Shown one piece after another: positions 27,287 through 36,907 of a stretch of DNA of 64,000 nucleotides. The notes under the pieces were generated by a model that was not told the origin of the DNA, did no database searches, and worked only from the letters and a program-made list of their open reading frames with translations. How positions within the stretch are numbered: the first letter of the stretch is position 1; the number at the start of each line of letters is the position of its first letter. Source of the stretch: Spongiihabitans sp965206355. Lineage in GTDB: Bacteria > Pseudomonadota > Gammaproteobacteria > Arenicellales > Poriferihabitantaceae. Location of the stretch: positions 1,798,001-1,862,000 of the forward strand of contig OZ242212.1 of assembly GCA_965206355.1 (NCBI GenBank), given 5' to 3'. A program made the position numbers and the translations under genes.

Positions 27287-27425
27287 GAGACCTTTGCACG
27301 GAAGATGATTTCGCTTTCAGGTAAGGCAAAAACGCACGGAATGAGGGAGTTTATGCTTATAAATGACCGATTGAGTACGATTTTAACGCAACATGCAGGT
27401 GAAATGGCTTTCGTGCAAAGGTCTC
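27287..27425 (+). mobile_element. MITE copy 3 (short form, 139 bp)
   Basis: Complete copy in plus orientation with perfect 5-bp direct repeats ACTTA at 27282-27286 and 27426-27430. It lies 54 bases after the comM stop and directly against the 3' end of the gntR pseudogene, whose reading frame runs into the right flank. Confidence 0.92.
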
Positions 27426-27431
27426 ACTTAA

Positions 27432-27866
27432 AAAAGCCGGGATATCTTGCGACGATATTGTCGGCAATGCTCAAGGTCCTGAAAGATGTTGGCGCACCAT
27501 TTTTCTGGTACGTACTTTGTCACTGGACTCAATAGCCGACAGAATCTTATCATGGTAATCCAAAATATTGGCGGCTTTGTCGTGATTTGGCAAGTGTAGT
27601 TTATGTAGTCGGTCAATATGACCTGAACGTGCCGATATTCCTGCCAAAGTATTCTGTTGCCCGTAGTAGCGCATAATACTTCATGGAGGCTACTTATCGA
27701 GCCATGTCAATTTTTGTGACCAGGGCGCGTGATTGTAGATAAATATCAACCAATTCTTCCTGCTTTAATTGAGTAAAAACATCGCGTATCGGCGTTTGGC
27801 TCAACCCGTGGTATTTTGTAAGTTCGGATCTGGATAAAGATTCTACCGGGTCTATTCTGTTCATTT
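27432..27866 (-). pseudogene. GntR-family (FCD) transcriptional regulator, decayed
   Basis: On the minus strand the sequence reads SLSRSELTKYHGLSQTPIRDVFTQLKQEELVDIYLQSRALVT, a GntR winged helix-turn-helix. After a stop and frameshift comes the FCD ligand-domain end: HIDRLHKLHLPNHDKAANIL, DYHDKILSAIESSDK, MVRQHLSGPLEH. The part before the helix-turn-helix is lost where an ISNCY-type fragment begins near 27847, the middle helices are missing, and another frameshift occurs near 27471. It is therefore a dead regulator of FadR/FCD type. No obvious target operon remains beside it. Confidence 0.7.
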
Positions 27867-27900
27867 TACTCGGATAGAGGCAGTCATTACTGGCATATAC
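27847..27900 (+). mobile_element. ISNCY-type transposase fragment
   Basis: About 47 bases from 27851 match, with one mismatch, 46811-46857 inside the ISNCY-type transposase pseudogene. They encode the segment around the catalytic FYSDRGSHYWH motif. The fragment sits at the broken N-terminal end of the gntR pseudogene, so the element probably took part in breaking that gene. Confidence 0.65.
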
Positions 27901-27986
27901 TCCTGAGATGAGGTTTTTGCTGATAGGATGGAGGCAAAGATTATTTTTTAACCCAAGCGTTGCACTTATGGGCTAAATTTGCCCCT

Positions 27987-28448
27987 TTAATATATACCCG
28001 CTTCCAGCCCTGCCGCCATGGTTGTCCCCAAAACTTCGCATTGGCTTAAAAATGCAAGCTGAAATTCCCCTTTCATCACCAGTGGTGGTTGTATAAATTT
28101 CCATTTTAGCCCCACTAAAATACGTTCAACACTGGTTTTTGCCCCCTGACCATCTAGTCCAGCTTTTACGAAAAGTGCAACCGGTTTCCCGGCAGTAAGC
28201 TCCAGACAAGGGTAGTAAATACGCTCCAAGAAATCTTTGAGGGCACCACTCATACTGCCAAAATTCTCGGTAGTACCCAGAATTATACCATCACACCACA
28301 AAACACTGTCCGCATCGGCATCCCATGGAATGAAAGTACGTACCGTACTTTTTTCAAGCGCATCATTCTGGCAACCTTTAACCACAGCATTTTGTAGTTT
28401 TCTAGTATTTTCAGAAGGGCAATTAGAAACAACCAACACTTTGGACAT
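27987..28448 (-). CDS. Small flavodoxin-like/NAD(P)H-dependent FMN reductase-like protein
   Basis: A 153-residue single-domain protein with a flavodoxin-like Rossmann fold: the first strand MSKVLVVSNCPSENTRKL leads to the phosphate loop, CDGIILGTTENFGSMSGALKDFLER is the typical flavin-contacting loop of WrbA/flavodoxin proteins, and GKPVALFVKAG is the next strand. It probably binds FMN and acts as a small oxidoreductase; the partner is unknown. It stands alone amid debris: a gntR pseudogene and ISNCY fragments lie on both sides. It appears intact. Confidence 0.7.
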   Translation of the reverse strand: MSKVLVVSNCPSENTRKLQNAVVKGCQNDALEKSTVRTFIPWDADADSVLWCDGIILGTTENFGSMSGALKDFLERIYYPCLELTAGKPVALFVKAGLDGQGAKTSVERILVGLKWKFIQPPLVMKGEFQLAFLSQCEVLGTTMAAGLEAGIY

Positions 28449-28764
28449 GGTGCATATTTAAAAAAGCAGCGCATCCCACATCTTAGGAGTTAACCTTTCG
28501 GTATCAAAAATGGCAACGCTGAGTGATTTAGTGAGAGATTTCGAAACAATGCTGACAGAGTCATAGTGTATAAACTTCTTCGGTTATGTCAAGGCAGGTA
28601 TCGGTTTTAGAGTGCCTAGAAAAAACAATAGTATTAGAAATATAAATACATAGAATTATTTTGTAAACAATAAGTTATAACTATAATATAAATATATTAT
28701 AAGAAACTTGTGGGCTATCTGCTCATCTTATCGATAATTATTTTGAGCGGATGGATCGTTATTT
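28449..28764. other. AT-rich stretch without a clear gene
   Basis: About 315 bases, the right part very AT-rich (28600-28700). The only notable frame is 18 codons from 28510 (MATLSDLVRDFETMLTES), too short to call. I see no hairpin terminator or tRNA. Confidence 0.4.
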
Positions 28765-29033
28765 CTGTTAGAAGTAAATAGAACTGTCCGGATAATTAAC
28801 ACATAAACTGTCCGCTTTGGTGACGCCGATGATGGAGAATAAGGAGGTAGTCCGTAGCAGAATCACCCGCGGGAAAGTTGTGAAGATTAAGTCACGCAAC
28901 CTGCCTGTTTTCCTTGTTGTGCTGCATCCATTTACCCTCAGCCGTATATCACCCTAATCGACGAGGATCATGATAAATGGAGATTGTCCCGTCCAGGTGT
29001 TTAAGTACCTTCACCTTGGCTTTGACGTAATGG
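28765..29033 (-). mobile_element. ISNCY-type element, 3' end fragment
   Basis: Read on the minus strand, this stretch matches the right end of the ISNCY-type element at 47555-47805. It includes the transposase tail (KAKVKVLKHLDGTISIYH) and the downstream non-coding end with GGAAAACAGGCAGGTTGCG, CGCGGGTGATTCTGC and CTATTTACTTCT. About 20 bases near the outer end are inserted or duplicated relative to the other copy (a second AACTGTCCG). It is an isolated end fragment, opposite in orientation to the short fragment at 27847. Confidence 0.75.
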
Positions 29034-29148
29034 TAAAATAGAACAGGTAATTTACTCGTAACATATTTCTTGACATTCTATCCGTGTTCGCTGGAAAATA
29101 GGGCGCAGATAATATGAAAACTCCTCCCACACCGTCGTTCCCACATAG

Positions 29149-30096
29149 TTGAAGCCAAAATCCGGATCAAAGTGGGTCGTCATCGCCGCCCTTATTGGTA
29201 ATGGACTGATTGCCGTTACCAAAATGATTGCGTCTGCCGTGACGGGTAGCTCTGCGATGTTGAGTGAGGCTGTGCATTCCTTGGTTGATACGGGTAATCA
29301 GGGGTTATTGTTGTGGGGAATGAATCGTTCATCTAGACCTGCCGATGAGCGTCATCCATTCGGATATGGCATGGAGCTGTATTTTTGGACATTTGTTGTG
29401 GCGATATTAATCTTCGCGATCGGGGCAGGGGTATCGCTTTACGAAGGCTTTAGCCGCATTCACAGTCCACGGGAAGTTCAAAACACCTATATTAACTATA
29501 TTGTTCTTAGTGTTGCTATGATTTTTGAAGGTTTTGCTTGGACTGTTGCGTTTCGGGAATTTCAGCGATACAAGGGCAAAATGGGGTATTTCAAAGCCAT
29601 ACAAGTGAGCAAGGATCCGACTGTTTTTACCGTGTTATTTGAAGACAGTGCCGCTATACTTGGTTTAGTGGTTGCCTTTATTGGTTTATGGTTGACACAA
29701 TGGTTCAGTTTGCCTATATTTGATGCGCTGGCATCCATTGTCATAGGTGTTATTCTTAGTGGTACTGCTATGCTGTTGGCGTATGAGAGTAAGGGGTTGC
29801 TGATTGGCGAGGCGGCCAGCGCTGAGGTGATTTCCGGTATTCGAACTATTTTAGGTGGAGAATCCAGCATTCTCAGCATCAATGAGATATTAACCATGCA
29901 CATGGGACCAGAAGATGTGTTGCTCAATATCAGTTTGGCTTTTCACGACAACATTTCCGCGGGCGATGTTGAAAATGCCATAACCCGACTGGAAACCAAT
30001 ATAAAAGCGAAATACCCGCAAATTGCCAGAGTGTTTATTGAGGCGCAAAGTCGAATTGCTCATCTGCATAATATCGCAACTGAAAATGGCAACTAA
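29149..30096 (+). CDS. Cation diffusion facilitator family transporter
   Basis: A 315-residue CDF-type membrane protein. The TTG at 29149 is the first usable start; the protein opens KWVVIAALIGNGLIAVTKMIASAVTGSSAMLSEAVHSLVDTGNQ, the first two membrane helices with the His-x3-Asp metal site. The second metal-site helix contains VLFEDSAAILGL (Asp). A cytoplasmic C-terminal domain (LTMHMGPEDVLLNISLAF) follows the last helix. The family exports divalent cations such as Zn, Co, Cd or Mn in exchange for protons; the metal cannot be told here. It is separate from the phosphate genes that follow by about 165 AT-rich bases. Confidence 0.87.
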   Translation: MKPKSGSKWVVIAALIGNGLIAVTKMIASAVTGSSAMLSEAVHSLVDTGNQGLLLWGMNRSSRPADERHPFGYGMELYFWTFVVAILIFAIGAGVSLYEGFSRIHSPREVQNTYINYIVLSVAMIFEGFAWTVAFREFQRYKGKMGYFKAIQVSKDPTVFTVLFEDSAAILGLVVAFIGLWLTQWFSLPIFDALASIVIGVILSGTAMLLAYESKGLLIGEAASAEVISGIRTILGGESSILSINEILTMHMGPEDVLLNISLAFHDNISAGDVENAITRLETNIKAKYPQIARVFIEAQSRIAHLHNIATENGN

Positions 30097-30260
30097 AATT
30101 CAAGCAATATACTAAGAAAAAGTGGCAAATCACTGTTATAAATATAAAATAAATTTAATATAATGAAATGCTTTGATTATGATGTTATGTGATATAGAGC
30201 TTCGTATAATGTATATTATGTAAAGTTTAATTATTCTTGCCATAATTGGAGGTATGTTTA

Positions 30261-30938
30261 ATGATTTCTAACCCACTCGCCAATTTGGTCAAACGCTCTC
30301 CCCTGATCTCTATTCAGGAGCACATGCGTGCGGTCGTTGAATGTGCTCAGGAAATTCCTGTCCTTTTTGAGGCGTTATGCAAACAGGATGATGCCACGTT
30401 TCAGCGGGTAAAACAACGCATTTTTGATAAGGAAAGCGAGGCTGACCGCATAAAAAACGCCCTTAGGAGCCGATTGCCAAAATCGTTGTTTATGCCAGTT
30501 GATCGCCGTGACCTGCTTGAAGTGCTACATATTCAAGATAGTATAGCCGATACTGCCGAGGATATTGCCGAGCTTCTGTTTGAACGACAGATGAAAATTC
30601 CAGTGCCGATGCAAGCCCCCATCATGGCATTGGCAAAAACCAGCGTTAAAGTCTGCGAACAATCCTTGAAAGTCATTGAGGAGCTGGATGAGCTGTTGGA
30701 AACCGGATTTCGCGGACATGATGCCAGACAGGTTGAAGAAATGGTTGATCAATTAAATGCCATTGAAAATGACGCTGACGCACTGGAACTGGCGTTAGCA
30801 CGCACGCTGTTTAGTTTGGAATCGACCATTGATCCAGTATCCGTGATTATGTGGTATCGCATCATAGAATGGGTCGGTGATCTGGCGGATTATGCTGAAA
30901 AAGTTGGTGATCGCATTCGCCTGTTTGTGGCACGTTAA
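30261..30938 (+). CDS. DUF47/PhoU-like phosphate transport regulator
   Basis: A 225-residue all-helical protein of the DUF47 (TIGR00153) family related to PhoU. It opens MISNPLANLVKRSPL, then DKESEADRIKNALRSRLPKSLFMPVDRRDLLEVL, and has repeated Glu/Asp pairs in the ESEAD and NAIENDAD motifs that bind metals in PhoU folds. The ATG at 30261 has GGAGGT seven bases upstream, which decides against the TTG at 30246. In many bacteria this gene precedes a PiT phosphate permease and modulates it, exactly as here (about 100 bases to the permease gene). Confidence 0.88.
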   Translation: MISNPLANLVKRSPLISIQEHMRAVVECAQEIPVLFEALCKQDDATFQRVKQRIFDKESEADRIKNALRSRLPKSLFMPVDRRDLLEVLHIQDSIADTAEDIAELLFERQMKIPVPMQAPIMALAKTSVKVCEQSLKVIEELDELLETGFRGHDARQVEEMVDQLNAIENDADALELALARTLFSLESTIDPVSVIMWYRIIEWVGDLADYAEKVGDRIRLFVAR

Positions 30939-31042
30939 TCCCGATACATTATCATTACGCGACAAATATATTCTTTTTTACCCCCTGCCCTATTCTCATC
31001 GCCTATTCTAAATCACCTATTCTAATCTCTAATCTGCTGATT

Positions 31043-32308
31043 ATGGAAATACTCTCTCAATACGGTGTTGTGCTGATCATCATTGCCATTGTATTTGGCT
31101 TTTTTATGACATGGGGCATCGGTGCGAATGATGTTGCCAATGCCATGGGAACCTCTGTCGGCTCAAAAGCAATTACCGTCAAACAAGCGATTATTATCGC
31201 GGCAATATTTGAATTTGCCGGCGCATTTCTCGCAGGTAGCCACGTTACGAAAACTATTCGCAAAGGTATTATCGACCCATCTTCCATATCTTCACAGCCA
31301 GAAATACTGGTATTTGGTATGCTGGCAGCGTTGCTGGCAGCGGCATTTTGGCTATTGGTTGCTTCATGGAAAGGCTGGCCGGTTTCGACAACTCATGCCA
31401 TCGTTGGTGCTATTGTTGGCTTCGGCATCGCCGGAATTGGCGTAGATGCGGTGCAATGGAGTCAAATTGCCAGCATTGTCGCAAGCTGGATTGTCTCCCC
31501 AGTGGTCGGTGGTGTGCTTGCGTATTTGCTGATGATTAGTATTCGCGAACTAATTTTGAATCGTGAACACCCATTTGAAATGGCAAAACGATGGGCACCA
31601 CTATATGTTTTTCTGGTCGGCTTTATCGTCTCGCTAGTTACCGTATTCAAAGGTCTGAAACACCTACAAATTGACTTATCCATCAGCCAAAGCTTTATCG
31701 TCTCCATTACCGCAGGTGTTGTGGTATCACTAACTGGCTGGCTCCTGATCCGAAAAATAAAAATTGATACCAATGCCGACCGGCGTTTTCATTATGCCAG
31801 TGTCGAAAAAGTATTTGCCCCGATGATGTTATTTACTGCCAGCGCCATGGCATTTGCACATGGTTCAAATGATGTCGCTAATGGCATCGGTCCGTTAGCT
31901 GCCGTGGTCAGTATCATTCAGTCTGGTGGTGAGCTGGCACAAAAATCAGCTATTCCGGTATGGATATTATTACTGGGCGGAACGGGCATCGTACTCGGGC
32001 TGGTGACCATGGGTTACCGTGTTATGCAGACCATCGGTAAGCAAATTACGCCGCTGACACCGACCAAAGGATTCTGTGCCACGCTAGCAGCTGCTACCAC
32101 CATTGTCATTGCCTCGCGTACCGGTCTGCCGGTTTCAACCACACAAATTGCCGTTGGTGGTGTTATCGGTGTGGGTATGGCGCGGGGTATTGCCGCCATT
32201 GATCTGCGCGTGGTAGGCGGAATATTTGTTTCTTGGCTAGTCACCCTACCCGTAGCGGGCATTTTTGCCGCCGTGATTTTCTTCTTGTTGAAAGCGGTGT
32301 TTGCTTAG
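31043..32308 (+). CDS. pit: PiT-family inorganic phosphate transporter
   Basis: A 421-residue polytopic protein. The duplicated PiT signatures are clear: GANDVANAMGTSVGS near the N-terminus and GSNDVANGIGPLAAV in the second half, plus the paired GWPVSTTHAIVGA and GLPVSTTQIAVGG. It imports phosphate (as metal-phosphate) with protons or sodium at low affinity. It is the second gene of a likely two-gene unit with the DUF47 regulator. Confidence 0.95.
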   Translation: MEILSQYGVVLIIIAIVFGFFMTWGIGANDVANAMGTSVGSKAITVKQAIIIAAIFEFAGAFLAGSHVTKTIRKGIIDPSSISSQPEILVFGMLAALLAAAFWLLVASWKGWPVSTTHAIVGAIVGFGIAGIGVDAVQWSQIASIVASWIVSPVVGGVLAYLLMISIRELILNREHPFEMAKRWAPLYVFLVGFIVSLVTVFKGLKHLQIDLSISQSFIVSITAGVVVSLTGWLLIRKIKIDTNADRRFHYASVEKVFAPMMLFTASAMAFAHGSNDVANGIGPLAAVVSIIQSGGELAQKSAIPVWILLLGGTGIVLGLVTMGYRVMQTIGKQITPLTPTKGFCATLAAATTIVIASRTGLPVSTTQIAVGGVIGVGMARGIAAIDLRVVGGIFVSWLVTLPVAGIFAAVIFFLLKAVFA

Positions 32309-32365
32309 GATTTTAGCATCCATCTCTAAATTTATTGAAAATTGAATCCCCCTGACTGAAGGGGT

Positions 32366-32604
32366 TTATCTTTCAGTCAATTCCTTTTCCGCACCTCCGC
32401 CCTCTCCCATTTCTGTGTCCAGTTCAGCGAACTCGGCGATAAGGCGACGCAAATTGTTGGACTTCTCAAAGAAACTGATAGTCGTCCATAGACATCACCG
32501 CCACTGCCCTTTCGTTTCTGCGGATTATGGCAATAGGCGTGTGTTCATTGCAGAGCTGTTTCATGGCTTGGGCAAGATTATTGCGAGCGGAAGGTATAAC
32601 TCAT
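32366..32604 (-). pseudogene. YefM/Phd-type antitoxin, frameshifted remnant
   Basis: The minus strand encodes ARNNLAQAMKQLCNEHTPIA, then IIRRNERAVAVMSMDDYQ, then after a frameshift FFEKSNNLRRLIAEFAELDT and a stop at 32366. This is the order of a YefM antitoxin: DNA-binding N-terminus, MS.DDY motif, then the toxin-contacting tail. The first few codons are also out of frame, so it is broken at least twice. No YoeB-like toxin frame is visible downstream before the yejE gene. It is a relic of a toxin-antitoxin pair, in the gap between pit and the yej operon. Confidence 0.65.
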
Positions 32605-32828
32605 GCTGTGCATATCGTTAAACCTATCCTATCATGTTACAAGACTATAGCTGCTTTATGTCATACCATCATTAAAAAGTCCGCCAACGCGGCGCATCGT
32701 TCAGGAAAGATCGAAAATCACAATCTGACCGATGCGAAATAAACCATAACCTCTGTGATCTTTGTGATTTCGGTGTCAAAATTTTATCAAGCAGCAAACC
32801 TAACCCGACTTCTGATGTTAGACATCAT

Positions 32829-33974
32829 CTATTTATACGGATCAGCAGCATCTCTTAAACCATCACCGAGGAAGTTAAATCCTAGAATAACAAGGATGAC
32901 CGGAATGACCGGTAACATCAACCAAGGGTAAAGCGCAACGACATTGATGTTTTGTGCTTCGTTTAATAATACCCCCCAGCTTGTAATCGGAGGTCGCAAG
33001 CCTAAGCCGAGAAAACTCAATGCGGTTTCTCCGAGTATCATTGCCGGAATTGATAACGAGGCTGAGGCAATTAAATGGCTCATAAAACCGGGCAGCAGAT
33101 GTTTGCCGATAATTCGTTTTGGTTTTGCACCCATCAGTTGTGCGGCACTGCAATAATCCTCTTCACGCAGTGCCAGTAGTTTTGAGCGTACCGCACGCGC
33201 CAGACCGGTCCAGTCAAGCATCGCCAATATGATGGTGATGCCAAAGAATATGGTCAGTGGATTCCAAGTTACCGGTAGCACGGCAGATAATGCCATCCAC
33301 AAAGGCAGTTCCGGAAACGAACGCAGTATTTCAATCATTCGTTGCACGATATTATCAACAATGCCACCGTAGTAGCCGGCGATACCGCCAATAACAATGC
33401 CGAGGGTAAAGCTGACGATAATACCAATCAGACCGATGGTCAAAGAAATGCGCGCACCATAAAGAATTCTTGAATACATATCCCGACCAAGACGGTCGGT
33501 GCCGAGCAGAAAAAACTGCCCGTCTTGAGCTGGGCAGATAAAATGCCGATCGGTACTCAGCAGACCCCAGAATTTATAGGCATCACCACGGCAGAAAAAG
33601 CGTAACTTCTGAATATCTTGAGTATTGGGTGTGTATTCGCGTCTCAGGTTTTCCATATTAAGCCGATATTCCAATCCATAAACAAAGGGTGCGGTGAGTA
33701 CGCCTTTATGGAAAAAATGGATAGCTTGTGGTGGTGCATAAATAAAATCGACATTGCGGGTATGCAAGTTATACGGGCTTAAAAACTCGCATAATAAGGC
33801 ACTGAAATAAATTAAAAATAAAACGATGCTGGAGACAATAGCGAGTTTATGGCGTTTCAGTTTCCACCACATCAACTGCCATTGCGAGGCAAAATAATAA
33901 CGGCTTTGTGCGCTTGTTAAATGCTCAACCGAATAGGGATCAAACGGCTTATCGGAAACAAAATGTGGGATCAT
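32829..33974 (-). CDS. yejE: Peptide ABC transporter permease, YejE type
   Basis: A 381-residue permease with one N-terminal membrane helix (KLAIVSSIVLFLIYFSALLCEFLSP), a long periplasmic insert typical of YejE, the sequence LGTDRLGRDMYSRILYG, and the coupling motif region EEDYCSAAQLMGAKPKRIIGKH. It is the last gene of the minus-strand yejF-yejA-yejB-yejE operon and overlaps yejB by ATGA. The Yej system imports peptides, including microcin C-type peptides in enterics. Confidence 0.9.
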   Translation of the reverse strand: MIPHFVSDKPFDPYSVEHLTSAQSRYYFASQWQLMWWKLKRHKLAIVSSIVLFLIYFSALLCEFLSPYNLHTRNVDFIYAPPQAIHFFHKGVLTAPFVYGLEYRLNMENLRREYTPNTQDIQKLRFFCRGDAYKFWGLLSTDRHFICPAQDGQFFLLGTDRLGRDMYSRILYGARISLTIGLIGIIVSFTLGIVIGGIAGYYGGIVDNIVQRMIEILRSFPELPLWMALSAVLPVTWNPLTIFFGITIILAMLDWTGLARAVRSKLLALREEDYCSAAQLMGAKPKRIIGKHLLPGFMSHLIASASLSIPAMILGETALSFLGLGLRPPITSWGVLLNEAQNINVVALYPWLMLPVIPVILVILGFNFLGDGLRDAADPYK

Positions 33975-34969
33975 TTTGCAACCTCACCCTGTAAGCGGAT
34001 GCGTGGGTCAAGAACAGCCAGCAATAAATCAGAGACTAAAACGCCGATTACGGTTAGCATTGCCAGAAACATCAGAAACGACCCCGCCAGATACATATCC
34101 TGACTTTGTAGCGCGCTTAATAACATCGGGCCGGTGGTCGGCAGAGATAAAACAACCGCGGTGATTTCTGCTCCGGAAATAACACTGGGTAATAAACTAC
34201 CGATATCGGCAATGAAAAAATTCAGTGCCATGCGCAGCGGATATTTCCGCACCAGCTTGCTTTCTTTCATGCCCTTTGCCCGCGCAGTGATCACATATTG
34301 CTTGTCCAATTCGTCCAACAGATTAGCGCGTAGTCGGCGTATCATAGCAGCAGTTCCTGAAGTACCAATGACCACAACTGGTATCCACAGATGCGCCAGT
34401 AGCGATTGTATTTTCCCCCAGCTCCAGGGCTGATCAATATATTCTGCATCCATTAGCCCGCCAATGGATGTGCCAAAATAGACATTGGCGAGATACAGCA
34501 TGACCAGTGCCAGTAAAAAATTCGGCGTTGCCAAACCAATAAAACCGAGAAAACTCAAGCCATAATCGCCCCAACTATACTGATGTGTCGCCGAATAAAT
34601 GCCGATTGGAAAAGCAATCAGCCAGGTGAATATAATGGTAACTATCGAAATCAGTATGGTGAGAAATATTCGGTTACCGACCACTTCGCGCACCGGTAAA
34701 TCGTATTCAAAAGAATAGCCAAAATCTCCTTGTAGCATACCCATCGCCCAGAGCAAATATTGTTCATGGAAGGGTTTGTCCAGACCATATTCGTGACGCA
34801 AAAACTTTATTTTGTCCTGATCAACCGACTCGCCTTGGCTTTGTAGTTCAGCAATATAACTTTCCAGATAATCGCCGGGGGGAAGCTGAATAATAATAAA
34901 AACCAGAATGCTGATTATCAGCAGTGTCGGTATCATCCACAGCAAGCGCTTGACAATATAGTGCAACAT
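33971..34969 (-). CDS. yejB: Peptide ABC transporter permease, YejB type
   Basis: About 332 residues from the ATG at 34969 (MLHYIVKRLLWMIPTLLIISILVFIIIQLPPGDYLE), the classic start of DppB/YejB permeases. Longer upstream codons would overlap yejA and are rejected. The EAA-like loop reads YVITARAKGMKESKLVRKYPLRMAL. The stop of yejA is one base upstream of the ATG. It forms the membrane channel with YejE. Confidence 0.92.
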   Translation of the reverse strand: MLHYIVKRLLWMIPTLLIISILVFIIIQLPPGDYLESYIAELQSQGESVDQDKIKFLRHEYGLDKPFHEQYLLWAMGMLQGDFGYSFEYDLPVREVVGNRIFLTILISIVTIIFTWLIAFPIGIYSATHQYSWGDYGLSFLGFIGLATPNFLLALVMLYLANVYFGTSIGGLMDAEYIDQPWSWGKIQSLLAHLWIPVVVIGTSGTAAMIRRLRANLLDELDKQYVITARAKGMKESKLVRKYPLRMALNFFIADIGSLLPSVISGAEITAVVLSLPTTGPMLLSALQSQDMYLAGSFLMFLAMLTVIGVLVSDLLLAVLDPRIRLQGEVAK

Positions 34970-34970
34970 T

Positions 34971-36899
34971 TTATGGGTTATCCAGCCAGAAAATATCGGG
35001 GTGATAAACGCCAAAATAGGATGTCGGTGACCAGGCATAAACCGCTTTTTTCGGCACGTTTCTTAATAGTCGGTTGACCACAATCGGTTGCGGAACAGCG
35101 TTGACAATGCCAATACTGTAAACCTGATCACTAAAATGGTTCAGCATTTTGATCCAAATTTGTTCACGTTCAGGAAGCGTAGTGGCGTGCCGCCAGCGCT
35201 GATTCAAGGCAAATAATTCCTCAGCTTCTTTGATGTCAGGAGCTTCGCCGATTGCACCTTTGGTTTCATAATACTGCCCCCATTTCGGCCATTGATATTG
35301 ATCTTGACGGGTCGGGGCTAATTCATGGGGGCTCATATCAGCCGTTGGCAAGCCATTTTCGATACCATTCCAAATTGACATCATGGCTTCACCGGAGAAA
35401 ATCCGTTTACGCAATATCTCACGTTGTGAAGGTTTGCTGTAAATTTTGATGCCGAGTTTTAACCAGCTATCGTGAATAAGCTCAAGAATATCGGTTTCTT
35501 CGGTACTTTCACCAGCACTATGGATAATAATTTCCAGTGGCTTGCCGTCAGCACGCAGACGCAAACCTTGACTATTGCGTTTGCTTAATCCAATCTCATC
35601 CAGCAGGCGGTTAGCACGTTCAGGAGCATAAACCGCCCAGCGTTGTTGCAGCTCGCGAGTGTGAAACGGGCTATCGGGCAAGACGGTGTTATTGCTCTCA
35701 TTGGTCAGACCAAAATAAACCACCTGATTGATTTCATGGCGATCCACTCCCAGCGATAAGGCACGGCGAAATCGGGGGTTACGAACCAGTTGCCGCCACA
35801 CCGGATCATTGCTGTTTAAGTTGGGGTAAAGTGCCTTGTGCGCGCCGTTGATGTTATACCAAAGGTAAACATCGTAGTTATTGCGCTTTTCACCTTCTTT
35901 CAAAAATGTGTAATTATCAAGTCGCAAATAATGTCCCTGCAAATCTGACTCCCCTGCCCCAGACTTGGCTGGAATGAGGCTACTAGAAACGATGTTGATA
36001 ATCACCTCGTCAATATAAGGCATCTGCAAACCGTTGAGATCAACCCGATGAAAATAGGGATTGCGTTTGAAAACATAACGCTCTGCCGGCGGTTTGGTGG
36101 TATTTACCCAAGGTTGCAGGGAGGGTAGCTGCGGATTGGTCAGTTTGTACTGCCGTGCCTTTTTCAAATAATAACCGGCCCAGTTGCGTTTGCCGGATGC
36201 TTTTGCTTGTGCTTTGAGTTTTTGCGCATCGGAATATGCGGGATGAAATTGTCTCAGATAATGTTTGGGCTGATAAATGAACAAGGGTCGGGGTGCTGCC
36301 AATGCCGCTAGAAAATAGGGGTTAGGTTGCTGCCACCGATATATAACAGTATAGGCATCGGGGAACTCAACTTCAGGTAGCTGTTCATTAATCAGTAGTA
36401 TTTTGGGTGGTCCGAATGGGTTGAGATCGATGTTATTGGCAACATCTTCCCAGTAATATTTGAAATCCTCCGCGGTGAGCGGCTCACCGTCCGACCAGCG
36501 ATGCCCCCGGCGCAGGTGAAAGATAAATTCCTTATTGTCATGCACTTCAAATGATTCGGCAATGTCGGCAATCAATTGCAGATTCTGGTTATAACCGACC
36601 ATTCGGCAATAACCATAAACCACCATCCGCCGAATGTCTTTATCCTTGCCCATCAGCAGATTCAGTGTACCACCATATTTGCCTGGCATCAGGTTGTTCA
36701 TAGTGTGATCCATCAACAACGGCTTCTCCGGTAAACGCTGCGCCATTGCCGGTAGTTTGCCGCTGGTCAGTTGCTCATTGAAGTAATCCGGTTCCGGCCA
36801 TTGCACACTGGATGTGGCCGCATTTGATGCCCCCGTACTTGATACAGTGATGCAGAAAATAATTCCTAGCAGAAGGAAAGAATGAGTTGGTCGGCACAT
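34971..36899 (-). CDS. yejA: Peptide ABC transporter substrate-binding protein, YejA type
   Basis: A 642-residue family 5 extracellular solute-binding protein with signal peptide MCRPTHSFLLLGIIFCITVSSTGASNA. Family motifs include LRRGHRWSDGEPLTAEDFKYYWED and RNPYFHRVDLNGLQMPYIDEV, and later FRRALSLGVDRHEINQVVYFG. It is longer than DppA/OppA, as is usual for the YejA group. It captures oligopeptides or peptide-like compounds in the periplasm. It lies eight bases after the yejF stop. Confidence 0.9.
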   Translation of the reverse strand: MCRPTHSFLLLGIIFCITVSSTGASNAATSSVQWPEPDYFNEQLTSGKLPAMAQRLPEKPLLMDHTMNNLMPGKYGGTLNLLMGKDKDIRRMVVYGYCRMVGYNQNLQLIADIAESFEVHDNKEFIFHLRRGHRWSDGEPLTAEDFKYYWEDVANNIDLNPFGPPKILLINEQLPEVEFPDAYTVIYRWQQPNPYFLAALAAPRPLFIYQPKHYLRQFHPAYSDAQKLKAQAKASGKRNWAGYYLKKARQYKLTNPQLPSLQPWVNTTKPPAERYVFKRNPYFHRVDLNGLQMPYIDEVIINIVSSSLIPAKSGAGESDLQGHYLRLDNYTFLKEGEKRNNYDVYLWYNINGAHKALYPNLNSNDPVWRQLVRNPRFRRALSLGVDRHEINQVVYFGLTNESNNTVLPDSPFHTRELQQRWAVYAPERANRLLDEIGLSKRNSQGLRLRADGKPLEIIIHSAGESTEETDILELIHDSWLKLGIKIYSKPSQREILRKRIFSGEAMMSIWNGIENGLPTADMSPHELAPTRQDQYQWPKWGQYYETKGAIGEAPDIKEAEELFALNQRWRHATTLPEREQIWIKMLNHFSDQVYSIGIVNAVPQPIVVNRLLRNVPKKAVYAWSPTSYFGVYHPDIFWLDNP

Positions 36900-36907
36900 G
36901 CGCTACA

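Noticed and set aside
32343..32366. CCCC...GGGG hairpin after the phosphate transporter
   Set aside because: Only a four-pair stem with an eight-base loop and three Ts; too weak to call a terminator.
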